A stretch of DNA of 64,000 bases from DATBDN01 sp963715995 (GCA_963715995.1 OY970283.1:3224001-3288000), one strand, 5' to 3'. Numbered from the stretch's first letter, positions 32,915 to 42,393 are shown. The notes: generated by a model not told the origin, from the sequence alone. Made by a program: numbers and translations.

Positions 32915-34711
32915 GTGGCATTCCGGCCCAAGCCCTGGTTGACAGCCGCCATCGCAGCCGCGTCGCTCGCGCTGGCGCCGGCGGCGTTCGCAGACGGGAC
33001 GTTCGCGTTCGAGAGTGACGCTGCCCACGTCGACGCTCAGGCGAAGACGACCGATGGCCAGGGCGCATACTTCTACGTTCTCACATTCCCGTCGGCCGTC
33101 TCCCAGGCGGAGACCGCGGGCGGCGCTCCGTGCACGTCTCAGTTCAGCACAGGTCGGGGTGCCATGAACACCGATCCGAACACGGTCGAATGTCCGGGCT
33201 CGGATTCAACGGGCAAGCCGTCGCCGACGCGGGAGGTGCTCGCGGTCCTGGCAGCGGCCATGGCGTGCACCGACACGATCGGCCTGCAGACGAGCATCGA
33301 CAACCAGAGCTACCGCGACGACGGAAAGCTCATCTTCTCGGGCACCTGCACGCCACCGCCACCGCCGTCAGCGCCGCCGGATCCGAACGAGCAACCGGCG
33401 GGCGGCGCCGTGGCCCAGCCTCACAACGGGATCGTGGTCGGCGCCGACAGCAGCGGGCCGCCGACCGTGAAGCTGTTCGCACCGCCCGCGTTCTCCTCGT
33501 TCTCCTCGTTTGCCGCGTTCGATACGGCCTTCACGGGCGGCGTCCGGGTTGCCTCCGGTGACGTGAACGGGGACGGGTTGCTCGACGTGGTCGCGGGCGC
33601 CGGGCCCGGCGGCGGGCCACACGTGAAGGTGTTCGATGGCGCGAACGGCGGCCTCCTGAAGTCGTTCTTCGCGTATGACCCTGCCTTCGACCGCGGGGTG
33701 TTCGTCGCCAGCGGCGACGTGAACGGCGACGGGCGAGCCGACATCGTGGTCGGACCGGACAGCGGCGGCGGCCCGAATGTGCGCGTGTTCTCCGGAGCGG
33801 ACGGCTCGCAGCTCAGCAGCTTCCTGGCATTCGCCGCAGGCTTCACGGGTGGCGTGCGGGTTGCCGTGGGCGACGTCAACGGCGACGGGATCGCCGATCT
33901 GATCGCCGGAACCGGGCCAGGTGCTGGCGCGCAGGTCAAGGTCTTCGACGGTAAGACGGACGCCGTGGTGTCGTCGTTCCTCCCATTCGCGGCCTCGTTC
34001 ACTGGAGGCGTTTACGTCGCAACCGGCGACGTCAACGGCGATGGCGCCGCCGATGTCATCGTGGGGGCCGGGCAGGGTGGCGGACCGCACGTGAAGGCGT
34101 TCGACGGCAAGACCGGCGCGGTCCTACTCTCGCTCCTGGCTTACCCGTCGGGAATCACGGGAGGGGTTCGCGTCGCCGCCGGTGATGTGAATGGCGACGG
34201 CGTACCGGACATCCTCACCGTTCCAGGTCCCGGCACGGAGCCAGAGGTGAAGGCGTTCGACGGATTGACGGGCGCCTCTCTGGCCTCGTTCATGGCGTTC
34301 GACCCTGCGGACTTGGATGGAGCTTTCGTCGCCGCGTCCTCGTTCAGCGGTCCTGCTCCACAGATCCGCGGCGATGGAACCCTGCCTCTTAACGCCGGAG
34401 GCGTGGCGGTGCGAACGTCGTGCCCCGCAGACGTCCAGGGCGGCTTTTGCGCCGGCAGCATGTTCCTCCTGCTCCCGGCCGTGCACGGTGCCGCGATCCG
34501 CGCGGCTGCCAGGAAGCCCCGCGTTCTTGCACAAAAGAAGTTCAAGGTGGCGGCAGGGAAGAGCTTGAAAGTGCACGTCGCGCTCTCGCGGCGGGCGCGC
34601 CGCCTGCTCGGCAAGAACCGCACCCCACGCGTGATCGTGCGCGTAGTCACCCACGACGCTGGCGGCAACGTGAGTCTGCGCCAGCGCACGGTGACTCTGA
34701 AGCGTCGCTAG
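32915..34711 (+). CDS. Secreted FG-GAP/VCBS beta-propeller protein
   Basis: A 598-residue protein with a signal peptide (ending near AFADG, about residue 26). A proline-rich stretch near 150-165 leads to about six repeats (170-480) of the form GGVRVASGDVNGDG..D, each with the calcium-type DVNGDG loop, typical of FG-GAP propellers. A basic C-terminal domain (about 520-598) may anchor it to the wall. The substrate or binding partner is unknown. The start is GTG 32915. It is the first chromosomal gene to the right of the element, so its promoter region was placed next to attR by the insertion. Confidence 0.85.
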   Translation: MAFRPKPWLTAAIAAASLALAPAAFADGTFAFESDAAHVDAQAKTTDGQGAYFYVLTFPSAVSQAETAGGAPCTSQFSTGRGAMNTDPNTVECPGSDSTGKPSPTREVLAVLAAAMACTDTIGLQTSIDNQSYRDDGKLIFSGTCTPPPPPSAPPDPNEQPAGGAVAQPHNGIVVGADSSGPPTVKLFAPPAFSSFSSFAAFDTAFTGGVRVASGDVNGDGLLDVVAGAGPGGGPHVKVFDGANGGLLKSFFAYDPAFDRGVFVASGDVNGDGRADIVVGPDSGGGPNVRVFSGADGSQLSSFLAFAAGFTGGVRVAVGDVNGDGIADLIAGTGPGAGAQVKVFDGKTDAVVSSFLPFAASFTGGVYVATGDVNGDGAADVIVGAGQGGGPHVKAFDGKTGAVLLSLLAYPSGITGGVRVAAGDVNGDGVPDILTVPGPGTEPEVKAFDGLTGASLASFMAFDPADLDGAFVAASSFSGPAPQIRGDGTLPLNAGGVAVRTSCPADVQGGFCAGSMFLLLPAVHGAAIRAAARKPRVLAQKKFKVAAGKSLKVHVALSRRARRLLGKNRTPRVIVRVVTHDAGGNVSLRQRTVTLKRR

Positions 34712-34759
34712 TGAGACTCAGCCCCGTCGCGCCACGTAACGCCCGACGCCGTGCGACCA

Positions 34760-35338
34760 ATGACAGATATGAAGTCGGATCAGCTGCCGCGGCTCGCGTA
34801 CGACCAAGCCACGTTCGAGGTCTTCTACCGCGAGCAAGTCGACGCGGTGGAGCGGTTCGTCGCGCGCCGGGTGTGGGACCCGCACCTGGCCGCCGACCTG
34901 ACGGCCGACGTGTTCCTTGCCGCGATCAACGACGCGTCGTCCTACGACCGCCGCCGAGGAACGCCGGCGGCGTGGCTCTTCGGCATCGCCCGCAACGTTG
35001 TCTTGTCCGAGCTGCGGCGCGCTGCCCGTGAGCGTCGCGCCAACGCCCGCATCGAGGGCCGCCGTTTACTCGACGACGACGATGTCGCCCGCCTTCAGGA
35101 GCGCATCGACGCCGAGGCGCGGGGCCGCGAACTGCACGACGCACTCGACATCCTCCCGGACGGGGAGCGGGCGGTCTTCGAGCTCGTCGCCCTCGACGGA
35201 CTGCCACCACGCGAGGCCGCGCATGCCCTCGGCATCAGCGCGGTCACTGCACGCGTGCGCCTGCACCGCGCACGCTCCGCGATGCAGGGCCAGATCTTGG
35301 AAGAGCCCACCGCCATCAGCCGACCTATGGAGGCCTGA
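34760..35338 (+). CDS. ECF-type RNA polymerase sigma factor
   Basis: A 192-residue sigma factor with region 2 (FEVFYREQVDAVERFVARRV, ADLTADVFLAA, AAWLFGIARNVV) and region 4 (LPDGERAVFELVALDGLPPR, HALGISAVTARVRLHRAR). It would redirect RNA polymerase to a small regulon. The start is taken as ATG 34760; GTG 34751 and ATG 34769 are alternatives. It is followed after one base by a gene for a small membrane-anchored protein that occupies the usual place of an anti-sigma factor. Confidence 0.9.
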   Translation: MTDMKSDQLPRLAYDQATFEVFYREQVDAVERFVARRVWDPHLAADLTADVFLAAINDASSYDRRRGTPAAWLFGIARNVVLSELRRAARERRANARIEGRRLLDDDDVARLQERIDAEARGRELHDALDILPDGERAVFELVALDGLPPREAAHALGISAVTARVRLHRARSAMQGQILEEPTAISRPMEA

Positions 35339-35339
35339 C

Positions 35340-35969
35340 ATGACTACGTCCCAGACTTTCGAAGACCGTCTTCTCGAGCGATTGCAGCTGGTCGTCGCCG
35401 CGAACCCCGCTCCGCCGACCCCGACGGCACGACGCACACGGCCCAACAGATTCGTGGTCGCGGGCGCCGGCGCCACAGCCGTGTGCGCGGGCATCGCAGC
35501 GATGACCGTTCTCGGCGGCGGCACCTCGAGCGCGTACGCGCTCGAGACACAGCCCGACGGAAGCGTGACGGTCCACATCAAGTCGCTGAGCGATGCGAGC
35601 GGCCTCCAGCGCAGCCTCCGCGCCGCCGGCATTCCCGCAGTCGTCGACTACAAAGCCGACTGTGCTCCGACCTCGGCAACGGCTCCGGCGGACGGCGGCC
35701 CAGGGCCGGTGCCCGGTCACTTCGATACCGGGCCGAGCCTCCGCCAGGCAGGGCCCAAGCCAAAAGGTGATCTGAGCCGGATGAAGGTCACGAGCAGTGT
35801 CCGCTCGGACGCCGGCGGTGTGACGTTCACGCTGGACCCCGGTCAGGTCGCCGGCGGCCAGAGGGTGTTCATCACGACGTCGACGGGCCGCGCCGACTCG
35901 ATCGCGATTGCCATCGGTGAGACGGCCCCGGAGGTCCCGCCCTGCCCGCCTGCGCCGGGTCAGGGCTGA
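35340..35969 (+). CDS. Membrane-anchored protein next to the sigma factor, possible anti-sigma
   Basis: A 209-residue protein: an N-terminal cytosolic segment of about 38 residues, one TM helix (about 38-60, FVVAGAGATAVCAGIAAMTVL), then an extracytoplasmic domain with a proline-rich stretch. The topology and position directly behind the sigma gene fit an anti-sigma factor, but no zinc anti-sigma (HxxxCxxC) motif is present in the short cytosolic part, so the role is an inference from context. The ATG at 35340 is 1 bp after the sigma stop codon. Confidence 0.65.
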   Translation: MTTSQTFEDRLLERLQLVVAANPAPPTPTARRTRPNRFVVAGAGATAVCAGIAAMTVLGGGTSSAYALETQPDGSVTVHIKSLSDASGLQRSLRAAGIPAVVDYKADCAPTSATAPADGGPGPVPGHFDTGPSLRQAGPKPKGDLSRMKVTSSVRSDAGGVTFTLDPGQVAGGQRVFITTSTGRADSIAIAIGETAPEVPPCPPAPGQG

Positions 35970-35989
35970 GGCGAACCAACCGCCCCTCC

Positions 35990-36080
35990 CCGGCCGCATT
36001 TGTCGCTTACCTGGAGCTCGAAGACGCACTCGGGGCGGACTGGATCATCGGGCTCAGTGCTGGCGAGACTCCCGCTCCAC
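35990..36080 (+). pseudogene. Remnant of a Doc toxin gene
   Basis: An in-frame stretch reading AAFVAYLELEDAL joined directly to GADWIIGLSAGETP. The two halves match the N-terminus (AFVAYLELDDAL) and the C-terminus (LADWIIGLSSEITP) of the element's Doc protein, so the whole middle with the active site has been deleted. No start codon or ribosome site remains. It shows that a related toxin-antitoxin locus once stood outside the present element. Confidence 0.7.
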
Positions 36081-36097
36081 CCTTACGCTGCCCACGC

Positions 36098-36577
36098 GTG
36101 AACGCGCTCGGCAGCCTCTTCTTCCTGCTGGTCGCTCCCGGCGTCGTTGCCGGGCTCATCCCGTTGGGTCTGACCGATTGGTCGGTTGACGCTCACTGGG
36201 GGCCGCTTCGGATTCTCGGCGTCCTTCTGATCGCCGCTGGGTTGCCGGTTCTGCTGGACGCGTTCCGCCGTTTCGTCGTGGAGGGTCTCGGCACCCCGGC
36301 TCCGGTGGCTCCGCCCGAACGCCTCGTGGTCGGCGGCCTCTATCGCCATGTGCGCAACCCGATGTATGTGGCTGTGCTGGCGCTCATCGTCGGCCAGGGA
36401 CTCCTGCTGGGCCAGCCCGTGCTGTTCGCCTACGGCGCCGCCATGGGCGTCATCTTCTTCAGCTTCGTCCGGTTCTACGAGGAGCCGGCGCTCGCGGACC
36501 AGTTCGGCGTGCAGTACGACGCCTATCGGCATGCAGTCCCCGGATGGTTGCCTCGTCTGCGTCCCTGGCGACCCTGA
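36098..36577 (+). CDS. Isoprenylcysteine carboxyl methyltransferase-like membrane protein
   Basis: A 159-residue protein with about four TM helices and the PEMT/ICMT-type signature GLYRHVRNPMYVAVL (about 84-98), followed by EEPALADQFGVQYDAYRHAVPGW near the C-terminus. Such enzymes methylate small or lipid substrates in the membrane with SAM; the substrate is not known here. The GTG at 36098 starts the first TM segment directly. It stands alone between the Doc remnant and a convergent lipoprotein gene. Confidence 0.85.
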   Translation: MNALGSLFFLLVAPGVVAGLIPLGLTDWSVDAHWGPLRILGVLLIAAGLPVLLDAFRRFVVEGLGTPAPVAPPERLVVGGLYRHVRNPMYVAVLALIVGQGLLLGQPVLFAYGAAMGVIFFSFVRFYEEPALADQFGVQYDAYRHAVPGWLPRLRPWRP

Positions 36578-36596
36578 GAAGTCGCCGGTAGTTCGG

Positions 36597-37049
36597 TCAA
36601 TCCTGCGCGCAGGCCGTCAAACCCAGGCGGGTCGCGATCGCGTCCTTTCCCTTGTTCTGAGCTGAGGCGCTCTTCCCCAGCTCCGAGATCTTCGCCGCAT
36701 CCTTCGCGGTCGCCGCAGACGCGAGATCGGCGAGCAGCCCCTTCTCGGTCTGAGCGGTAGCCTGCAGCTCGTTGTAGTCCTTCTCGAGAGCGCTCGGCGG
36801 CTTGATGCCCTTGAGGTCCGCGATTAGCTTGTCGAACTCAACCTGAACCTTCGGCGTCATCCGGGCGAGGTCGTCGAAGCTCTGCGGGTTGCCGATCTTC
36901 TGACTGGCGTCGTGGTAGCGCTGACACGCCGCGTTGGCCTGCTTGACGAAGTCGGCCTTGCTCAGCGTTTTCGCGCCTCCGCCCCCGCAGCCCGCGACAA
37001 CGAGCGCTACGAGTGACAGGGCCCCGGCGATCCTCATGATGTGGTCCAT
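36597..37049 (-). CDS. Putative lipoprotein
   Basis: A 150-residue protein with a lipoprotein signal (LVALVVAGC, lipobox Cys at about residue 21) and a helical mature part with AAC and TAC, two cysteines that could form a disulfide. It resembles small actinobacterial surface lipoproteins of unknown function. ATG 37049 or ATG 37037 could be the start. Convergent with the ICMT-like gene (19 bp). Confidence 0.75.
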   Translation of the reverse strand: MDHIMRIAGALSLVALVVAGCGGGGAKTLSKADFVKQANAACQRYHDASQKIGNPQSFDDLARMTPKVQVEFDKLIADLKGIKPPSALEKDYNELQATAQTEKGLLADLASAATAKDAAKISELGKSASAQNKGKDAIATRLGLTACAQD

Positions 37050-37089
37050 CGCGTGACCCTAATTGCTGTTGCGCTGAGGCGCATCCGCC

Positions 37090-39225
37090 CTACTTGACGA
37101 CCTTGAACCGGAGGATGACTGCCTTGGCCTTGCCCTTCGCGTTGCTCGCGGTGATCGTCACCACGTAGCTGCCCGGCTTCAGGGGGCGCTTGCCGATCCG
37201 GCCGCTGAAGGCGATCACGTTCTTCCCGTTGCGCAGGTGCGAGCGCGTGAGCGTGCCGGCCTTCACCGTGCGTTGCTTGTGGCCCTTCACGCGCGGAGCC
37301 AACCTGGCGAATGCAAGCTTCACCTTGGCGGGCGCCTTCAGCGTGAACGCGAGCGTCGTGCCTTTCTTCGCCTTGGCGGCCGTGACGGCGGTTGGCCCGG
37401 CGCCGACTCGGAATGTCTTGTTGCTGAGCGACGCGTGGCTGACGCCCGGCACGACCAGCGGCAGGACCTTGACGTCGTGGATGACATCACCCAACTGCTC
37501 GTTGTCGTCGCTCACGATCAATGAGACGTGGTAGGTGCCGGGAGTGGTGAATGCGTGCGTCGGCTTCGCCGCGTGCGAATCGCCGCCGCCGCCGTCACCC
37601 CACTTCCAGGTGTACGACGAGATCGTCCCGTCGGCGTCGCTCGAACCGGTTCCGTCGAACGCAACGAGATCGGTGGCGAACACGGTCAATGGCGCGAACG
37701 AGAAACGCGCCTGCGGGTACTGGCCGGAGATGAAGAAGTCCTCGGAGGTCTGGGCCGTGTGCCCGGCCTTGTCGGTGACGGTGAGGGTGACCGTGTTGGT
37801 TCCCTGCTTGGTGAGAACGTGAGCGACCGACGCGGTCGTGACGTCCGGCGAGCCGTCGGTGAAGTGCCAGTTCTGAGCGACGATGGGCTCGTCGCCGCTG
37901 CTTGCGCTCGAGTCGAACGTGGCCGTGCTGCCGACGAACGGAGAGAAGCCACCGCCGCCGAGCGTGATCACCGCAGTTAGGGGACGCGCTAGCCCTGGAT
38001 AGCGCGCGATGTAGCTGGCTCGCGAGTCGCCGCCCGCCGTCACGAAGTTGCCGCCGACCACGACCTGGCCGCCGAACAGCGCCAGCGCGTTGCCGGGCCC
38101 TGGGAGCGGGCCGTTGCCGGCTCCGTCCGAGCCGAGCGGCGCCCAGTCCGAGCCGGTGAACTCCGCGACCTCGTCGGCTGTGGCGACGCCGTTCGCGTCC
38201 TGGAACGAGCCGGTCACGTAGAGGTTGCCCTGGGCATCCGTGCCCATCGCGTTGATGTAGGCCGAACCCGTCGAGAACCAGCCGTTGGTGTGCGCGGTGT
38301 TCGCACCCAGCGCGTGCCAGGCCGACCCGTCCCACCGAGCCACGTGATCGGCCAGCGCCACGCCGCCAACGTTCAAGGAATCGGTGCCGATGTACACGTT
38401 GGTGCCATACGCGGTGATGCTGCGCACGAAGTCGTCGACGGCGCCACCGCCCGGGCCTGGGCCGCTGCCCATCGGGGCCCATGCACCACCGCCGTACTTG
38501 GCGACGTAGTCGGCCTGCGGGGACGCGTCCATGTTGATGAACCCGCCGCCGGCATACAAATTGCCGGCCGCGTCTGCAGCGAGGGTGTAGACCGAGCCGT
38601 TGATCGCGTGCGCAGTGATGACCGTGGAGGATGCAGTGCCGCTGTCCATGTCGCACACCACGAGGCGGTCTGCCGCAGCTATGCCGGCACCGTCGGTGAA
38701 GTCCCCGCCGATGTAGAGCTTGCGGCCGATGATCTGCAACGCGTTCACGTTCGCCGTGATCGGCGCGCAGAACGGTTGCCAGGTCGCGCCGTTCCAGACC
38801 GCGAGGAAGTCCGCGTTTGCGTTGCCCCCAGCGTCGACGAAGTTGCCGCCGACGTAGACGTTGCCCGTGGCGGTGTCGACGGCGATGGCATGGACACTCG
38901 CGCCGCTGGCGGTGGAGATGACAGGTGCCACCGAGTGCCACGCATCGCCGTCCCAGCGGGCGAGCATCGCGGCTGCGGCATCACCACCGGCACTGGTGAA
39001 GACGCCGCCCGCGTAGATCGAGTCGGGGATCTGGCCGACCTGGGGAACCCTCACGAGCGCGTCGACACGTCCGTCAAGCGAGGCGGACCCGGCGCTGGCG
39101 CCGGTACCGAGGTGATCCCACCCGCCCGGGCCCGTCGCCGACGCGAGCGTGCCCGAACCGAGGAGAACCGCAACCAGGCAAGCGAGGACCGCGACGAACG
39201 TCCCTGCCCTGCCTGCGACCGTCAT
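37090..39225 (-). CDS. Secreted PKD-domain protein with propeller-like repeats
   Basis: A 711-residue protein with a signal peptide (about 1-30). Residues 40-410 contain repeated blocks such as IYAGGVFTSAGG, VYVGGNFVDAGG and LYIGGDFTDGAG, a delta-60/propeller-type repeat. Two PKD-type domains follow (about 415-510 and 515-600; GTNTVTLTVTDKAGHTA and GTYHVSLIVSDD). The C-terminal 90 residues are a basic beta domain. It is likely exported and surface associated. Enzyme activity is not evident. Confidence 0.85.
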   Translation of the reverse strand: MTVAGRAGTFVAVLACLVAVLLGSGTLASATGPGGWDHLGTGASAGSASLDGRVDALVRVPQVGQIPDSIYAGGVFTSAGGDAAAAMLARWDGDAWHSVAPVISTASGASVHAIAVDTATGNVYVGGNFVDAGGNANADFLAVWNGATWQPFCAPITANVNALQIIGRKLYIGGDFTDGAGIAAADRLVVCDMDSGTASSTVITAHAINGSVYTLAADAAGNLYAGGGFINMDASPQADYVAKYGGGAWAPMGSGPGPGGGAVDDFVRSITAYGTNVYIGTDSLNVGGVALADHVARWDGSAWHALGANTAHTNGWFSTGSAYINAMGTDAQGNLYVTGSFQDANGVATADEVAEFTGSDWAPLGSDGAGNGPLPGPGNALALFGGQVVVGGNFVTAGGDSRASYIARYPGLARPLTAVITLGGGGFSPFVGSTATFDSSASSGDEPIVAQNWHFTDGSPDVTTASVAHVLTKQGTNTVTLTVTDKAGHTAQTSEDFFISGQYPQARFSFAPLTVFATDLVAFDGTGSSDADGTISSYTWKWGDGGGGDSHAAKPTHAFTTPGTYHVSLIVSDDNEQLGDVIHDVKVLPLVVPGVSHASLSNKTFRVGAGPTAVTAAKAKKGTTLAFTLKAPAKVKLAFARLAPRVKGHKQRTVKAGTLTRSHLRNGKNVIAFSGRIGKRPLKPGSYVVTITASNAKGKAKAVILRFKVVK

Positions 39226-39328
39226 GACGTGCTCCCGGCTGGTTGCACTGCGGGCCTGCTCTGGCCGACGACGATCGTTGACTCAAACCGCGGCCGGCTT
39301 CACGACCCTACCACCGGCTAGGTGGTGC

Positions 39329-41029
39329 TCAACCCTTCACAGACCTCTTCGGGACCACCCGGAACGTGCCGCGCATGAACGGGTGGATCCGGCAGAAGTA
39401 CGTGTAGGTGCCGGGCGCCAGGTTCTTAGGCGTCTTCCACGTGACCCGCCCGATGCAGCCGTTACCGAGCGCCTTGATCAACCCGGTCTCGTTGACGCAG
39501 TTCGACTTCGCAGTCGGCGTGTCGACGGCAGCGGTGATCGGCACGTTGGAGTCGCCGTCGCCGTAGTTGCCTGGCAGGGCGCTGAGGTTGGTCGTCGGGC
39601 CGAAGCCCAGTTCACCGGAGTCGAACAGGCCGGAGCCGTTCGCCAGCGGGAAGCTGATGCCGCTGCCGTGGTTGCACGGGAGCGCACACGAGGTGATCGT
39701 GTGGAAGCGGATCGTCAGCGGGGCATCCTCGTTCACGAACGTGAGGCTCTTGCCCTGCGGCACCGACGGCGGCAGGCCGCGCTTGCCGGAGATGACCAGG
39801 TCGCCCTGTGAGAAGCCGAAGTGCCGGATCACGACCTTCGAGATGAACGGGCCCTGGCGCAGCCGGATCGAGTTCGCGTAGACCGAGTTGACCTTGCGCG
39901 TGGCCGCCGGGTCCTTGTTCTCCCCGAGTCGCCCGTGCGTGAGGTAGTCGGTCTGGTCCACCGTCTGGGTGAACGGGTCGATCCCGCCCTCGTCGTCCTG
40001 CGTGATCTGGACGATCATGATCCCCATGACCTCGTACCACGACGCCTTGCTGGTGTCGTAGGTCGCGTTGGTGCTGAGGATGTCGCCCTTCTTGACGTGG
40101 ATCCGCCAGTTCGGGCTGGTCGCGCCCATCGCCACGTCCCACGACACGGCGCCGCTCGGTTCGAAGTAGTCGGCACGCGATCGGAACAGCCGCACGGTCT
40201 TGCCGTCACGGGTGAGGTTGAGGTCGGTCCACAATCCGCCCGGGTGCAGGTGGCCGGCGGTGCTCACGAGCGTCGCGTCGTGATCCACCGTCCACACGTT
40301 GCGAGGGTTGTTCGGGCGGTCCGGATACGGGTTCTTCGCGTCGTCGGGGAACGTGAAGCGGTTGTTCTTGCCCGAACCCTTCATCGCGTTGAAGACCGGG
40401 TAGGGCTTGAGGCCCTCGACGTCCATCCACTGCGTCTCGATCGGGTGGATGTTGGCCGCCTCGGGCGCCGAGTCCGGGATGAAATAGAGCGTGTAGGTGA
40501 TGTAGACCGTGTGCGAGCCGCCGACGAGGTCGTGGATCATGTGGTTGATGACCCAGGTCTGCTTGGTCGTGTAGCGCCAGCCGAAACCGTCAGGCGCGTT
40601 GAAGTTGGTCTTCTCCTCGCCGACCGCGAAGGTGGGCTTGAAGTCCACGAGCCAGACCGCGTGGTGCAGGTGCACTTCGCTGACGGGCGGGCTCTTGCCG
40701 GTCTTCGCGTCGATCAGCCCGGGGCGGAAGCCGACGATCCAGCCGTCCACGTTCGGGCGCTCCTTCTGGATGTCGACGTTGATCAGGTTCTGACCCGGCT
40801 CGATCTTCAGCGGGCCGAACTTGTACTTGAGGACCTGCGCGCCGGCCTGCGGGGCGGGATCGCGCACCGGGATCTGAAGATCGAGGGGACCGGTCTTGAA
40901 CGCGGACGCATGCGCGTCGGCCTTCTGCTCACGGCTGATCCGGCTGCTGGCGCTCGCGGGCGCAGCCATCAACGCGCACAGCGCGAGCACGACAACGGAC
41001 ATCCAGGACAGCCGCACGGACGACGACAT
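39329..41029 (-). CDS. Copper type II monooxygenase-like protein fused to a cupredoxin
   Basis: A 566-residue secreted protein (signal peptide about 1-29). The first part has all ligand types of peptidylglycine/dopamine monooxygenases: a HLHH cluster at 120-123, a later HTVYITY, AGHLHPGG (HxH) and a downstream Met in VMGIMIVQ. The C-terminal 110 residues form a cupredoxin with type 1 copper residues: His in IRFHTI, then CRIHPFM. The two domains could pass electrons internally. Substrate unknown. The start ATG 41029 has GGAGAGG 7 nt upstream. Confidence 0.75.
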   Translation of the reverse strand: MSSSVRLSWMSVVVLALCALMAAPASASSRISREQKADAHASAFKTGPLDLQIPVRDPAPQAGAQVLKYKFGPLKIEPGQNLINVDIQKERPNVDGWIVGFRPGLIDAKTGKSPPVSEVHLHHAVWLVDFKPTFAVGEEKTNFNAPDGFGWRYTTKQTWVINHMIHDLVGGSHTVYITYTLYFIPDSAPEAANIHPIETQWMDVEGLKPYPVFNAMKGSGKNNRFTFPDDAKNPYPDRPNNPRNVWTVDHDATLVSTAGHLHPGGLWTDLNLTRDGKTVRLFRSRADYFEPSGAVSWDVAMGATSPNWRIHVKKGDILSTNATYDTSKASWYEVMGIMIVQITQDDEGGIDPFTQTVDQTDYLTHGRLGENKDPAATRKVNSVYANSIRLRQGPFISKVVIRHFGFSQGDLVISGKRGLPPSVPQGKSLTFVNEDAPLTIRFHTITSCALPCNHGSGISFPLANGSGLFDSGELGFGPTTNLSALPGNYGDGDSNVPITAAVDTPTAKSNCVNETGLIKALGNGCIGRVTWKTPKNLAPGTYTYFCRIHPFMRGTFRVVPKRSVKG

Positions 41030-41160
41030 GAACAAACCTCTCCTCGTAGCGTTGAAAAGCGCGCGCCCCTGTGCCGTTGAGCGTGCAACAACAGCGTACC
41101 TGTTGACGCCGGGTCAACGAGGAAACCCTGTACGACGGGCATTTTGGGCCGCGGGCTGCC

Positions 41161-41718
41161 CTAGCGCAGCGTCACGCGCAGGTGCCCGTTCGTACGGAAC
41201 GCCTTGGTGAACACCACGCGCGCGCTCACGAGCGCGCCCGTGTAGCCGGGAATCGAGAGCTTCGGCGTGTAGGTGTATCCCACGCCTGCGTCCGTCAAGC
41301 GGATTGACACAACCTTGCCGCCCTTGATGACCGCGACGCCTTTTGCGGCGCGGTGCTTCCACGTCTCGCTCTTGGTCGAGTCGAAGCGGTAGTAGTTGGC
41401 AACGCGATCGAGCTCGTCGTTGGTCACGCCGTACGGCGCGAGCACGCCCATGAGCGCCTGCTTGTTGGCTTCCTGGTCGTCGCCGCTCGGCTGGTGGTTC
41501 GGATCCGGGTGGACGCCGCTGAACGCGCGCCGGAACACGCTCGGTCGCACGCCGAGCATCGATGCATAGAGCGGGACCGGCCGCCCGTAGTCGTTCGAGT
41601 GGAGCTCGAAGCCACCTGAGAACGTGACCGGGACCGTGGTGGTGGTCTTGCCGCCGGCCGCCGTGACGCCGGCGATCAGCCCCAGCACGGCAACGATTGC
41701 GACAGCTGCGCGAGCCAT
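41161..41718 (-). CDS. Secreted protein of unknown function
   Basis: A 185-residue protein with a signal peptide (MARAAVAIVAVLGLIAGVTA). The mature part holds GGFELHSNDYGRPV and a long central helical stretch (PDPNHQPSGDDQEANKQALM), then a beta-rich C-terminus. I do not recognise a family. It lies between the copper protein and the tetR gene, all on the minus strand, but with gaps that argue against a tight operon. Confidence 0.65.
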   Translation of the reverse strand: MARAAVAIVAVLGLIAGVTAAGGKTTTTVPVTFSGGFELHSNDYGRPVPLYASMLGVRPSVFRRAFSGVHPDPNHQPSGDDQEANKQALMGVLAPYGVTNDELDRVANYYRFDSTKSETWKHRAAKGVAVIKGGKVVSIRLTDAGVGYTYTPKLSIPGYTGALVSARVVFTKAFRTNGHLRVTLR

Positions 41719-41759
41719 GGGCCCGACGGTATGGCCCGAACGTAGGAGCCGCGTATGAA

Positions 41760-42353
41760 CTACTCGGCTGGGCGGTAGCGCAAGCCGTCGAGCGCGACAC
41801 GCACGATGTGCTCGGCCTGGCCGGGCTCGCTCATCGGGATCTTCGCGATTCCGACGACCATCTGGATGACGTCACCGATCGTGACGTCTGGGCGCACGGC
41901 TCCGCTGGCCTGCGCGCGCTCGAGCAGCGGCGCGCCCGCCGTCCAGAGCAGCTCGCGACAGCCGGTGAACAGCGGCGCGTCCTTCTCCAGGTAGTTGAGA
42001 AGCTCACTCGCCAGCGCCTGCTTGGTGGCGATGTAGCCGACGAAGCGCTCGAACCAGCTCGACAGTGCCTCCCACGGGTCGCCCGCGGCGGCCAGCTCGG
42101 TGGCGGCGCGGGAGATCTCTTCGACCTCGTCCACATAGAGGGCCTCGAGGAGCGCCTGGCGGTTCGGGAAGTTCCGGTAGAGCGTGCCGATCCCCACCCC
42201 GGCCCTGCGCGCGATCTCCTCCAGCGAGGTCGCCTCGCCGTGCTGGGCGAACTCCACGCGCGCGGCCGCGAGCAGCTTCGCGTAGTTGCGCTGCGCATCG
42301 GCCCGCTTGGGCCGGTTCACGAGGGTCTGGACGGAGGCGTCGGTGGTGGTCAT
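41760..42353 (-). CDS. TetR-family repressor
   Basis: A 197-residue regulator with the TetR HTH (FAQHGEATSLEEIARRAGVG, then IGTLYRNFPNRQALLEAL) in the first 70 residues and a ligand-binding C-terminal part. The start ATG 42353 has AAGGA 8 nt upstream. It is divergent from an MFS exporter gene; three related palindromes lie between. It should repress the exporter and itself until a drug or metabolite binds. Confidence 0.9.
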   Translation of the reverse strand: MTTTDASVQTLVNRPKRADAQRNYAKLLAAARVEFAQHGEATSLEEIARRAGVGIGTLYRNFPNRQALLEALYVDEVEEISRAATELAAAGDPWEALSSWFERFVGYIATKQALASELLNYLEKDAPLFTGCRELLWTAGAPLLERAQASGAVRPDVTIGDVIQMVVGIAKIPMSEPGQAEHIVRVALDGLRYRPAE

Positions 42354-42364
42354 GGAAATTATCC

Positions 42365-42393
42365 TTGACAAACGGAGGCTGCCTCCGTATATT
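42365..42393 (+). promoter_or_regulatory. Consensus sigma-70 promoter of the MFS exporter
   Basis: TTGACA at 42365-42370, a 17-bp spacer and TATATT at 42388-42393. The spacer is almost entirely the first operator palindrome. The start codon of the exporter is 80 bp downstream. Confidence 0.8.

Noticed and set aside
37595..38941. A 448-codon open frame in another frame of the PKD protein
   Set aside because: Arg/His-rich low-complexity translation and no ribosome site; the PKD frame has clear repeats and a signal peptide.
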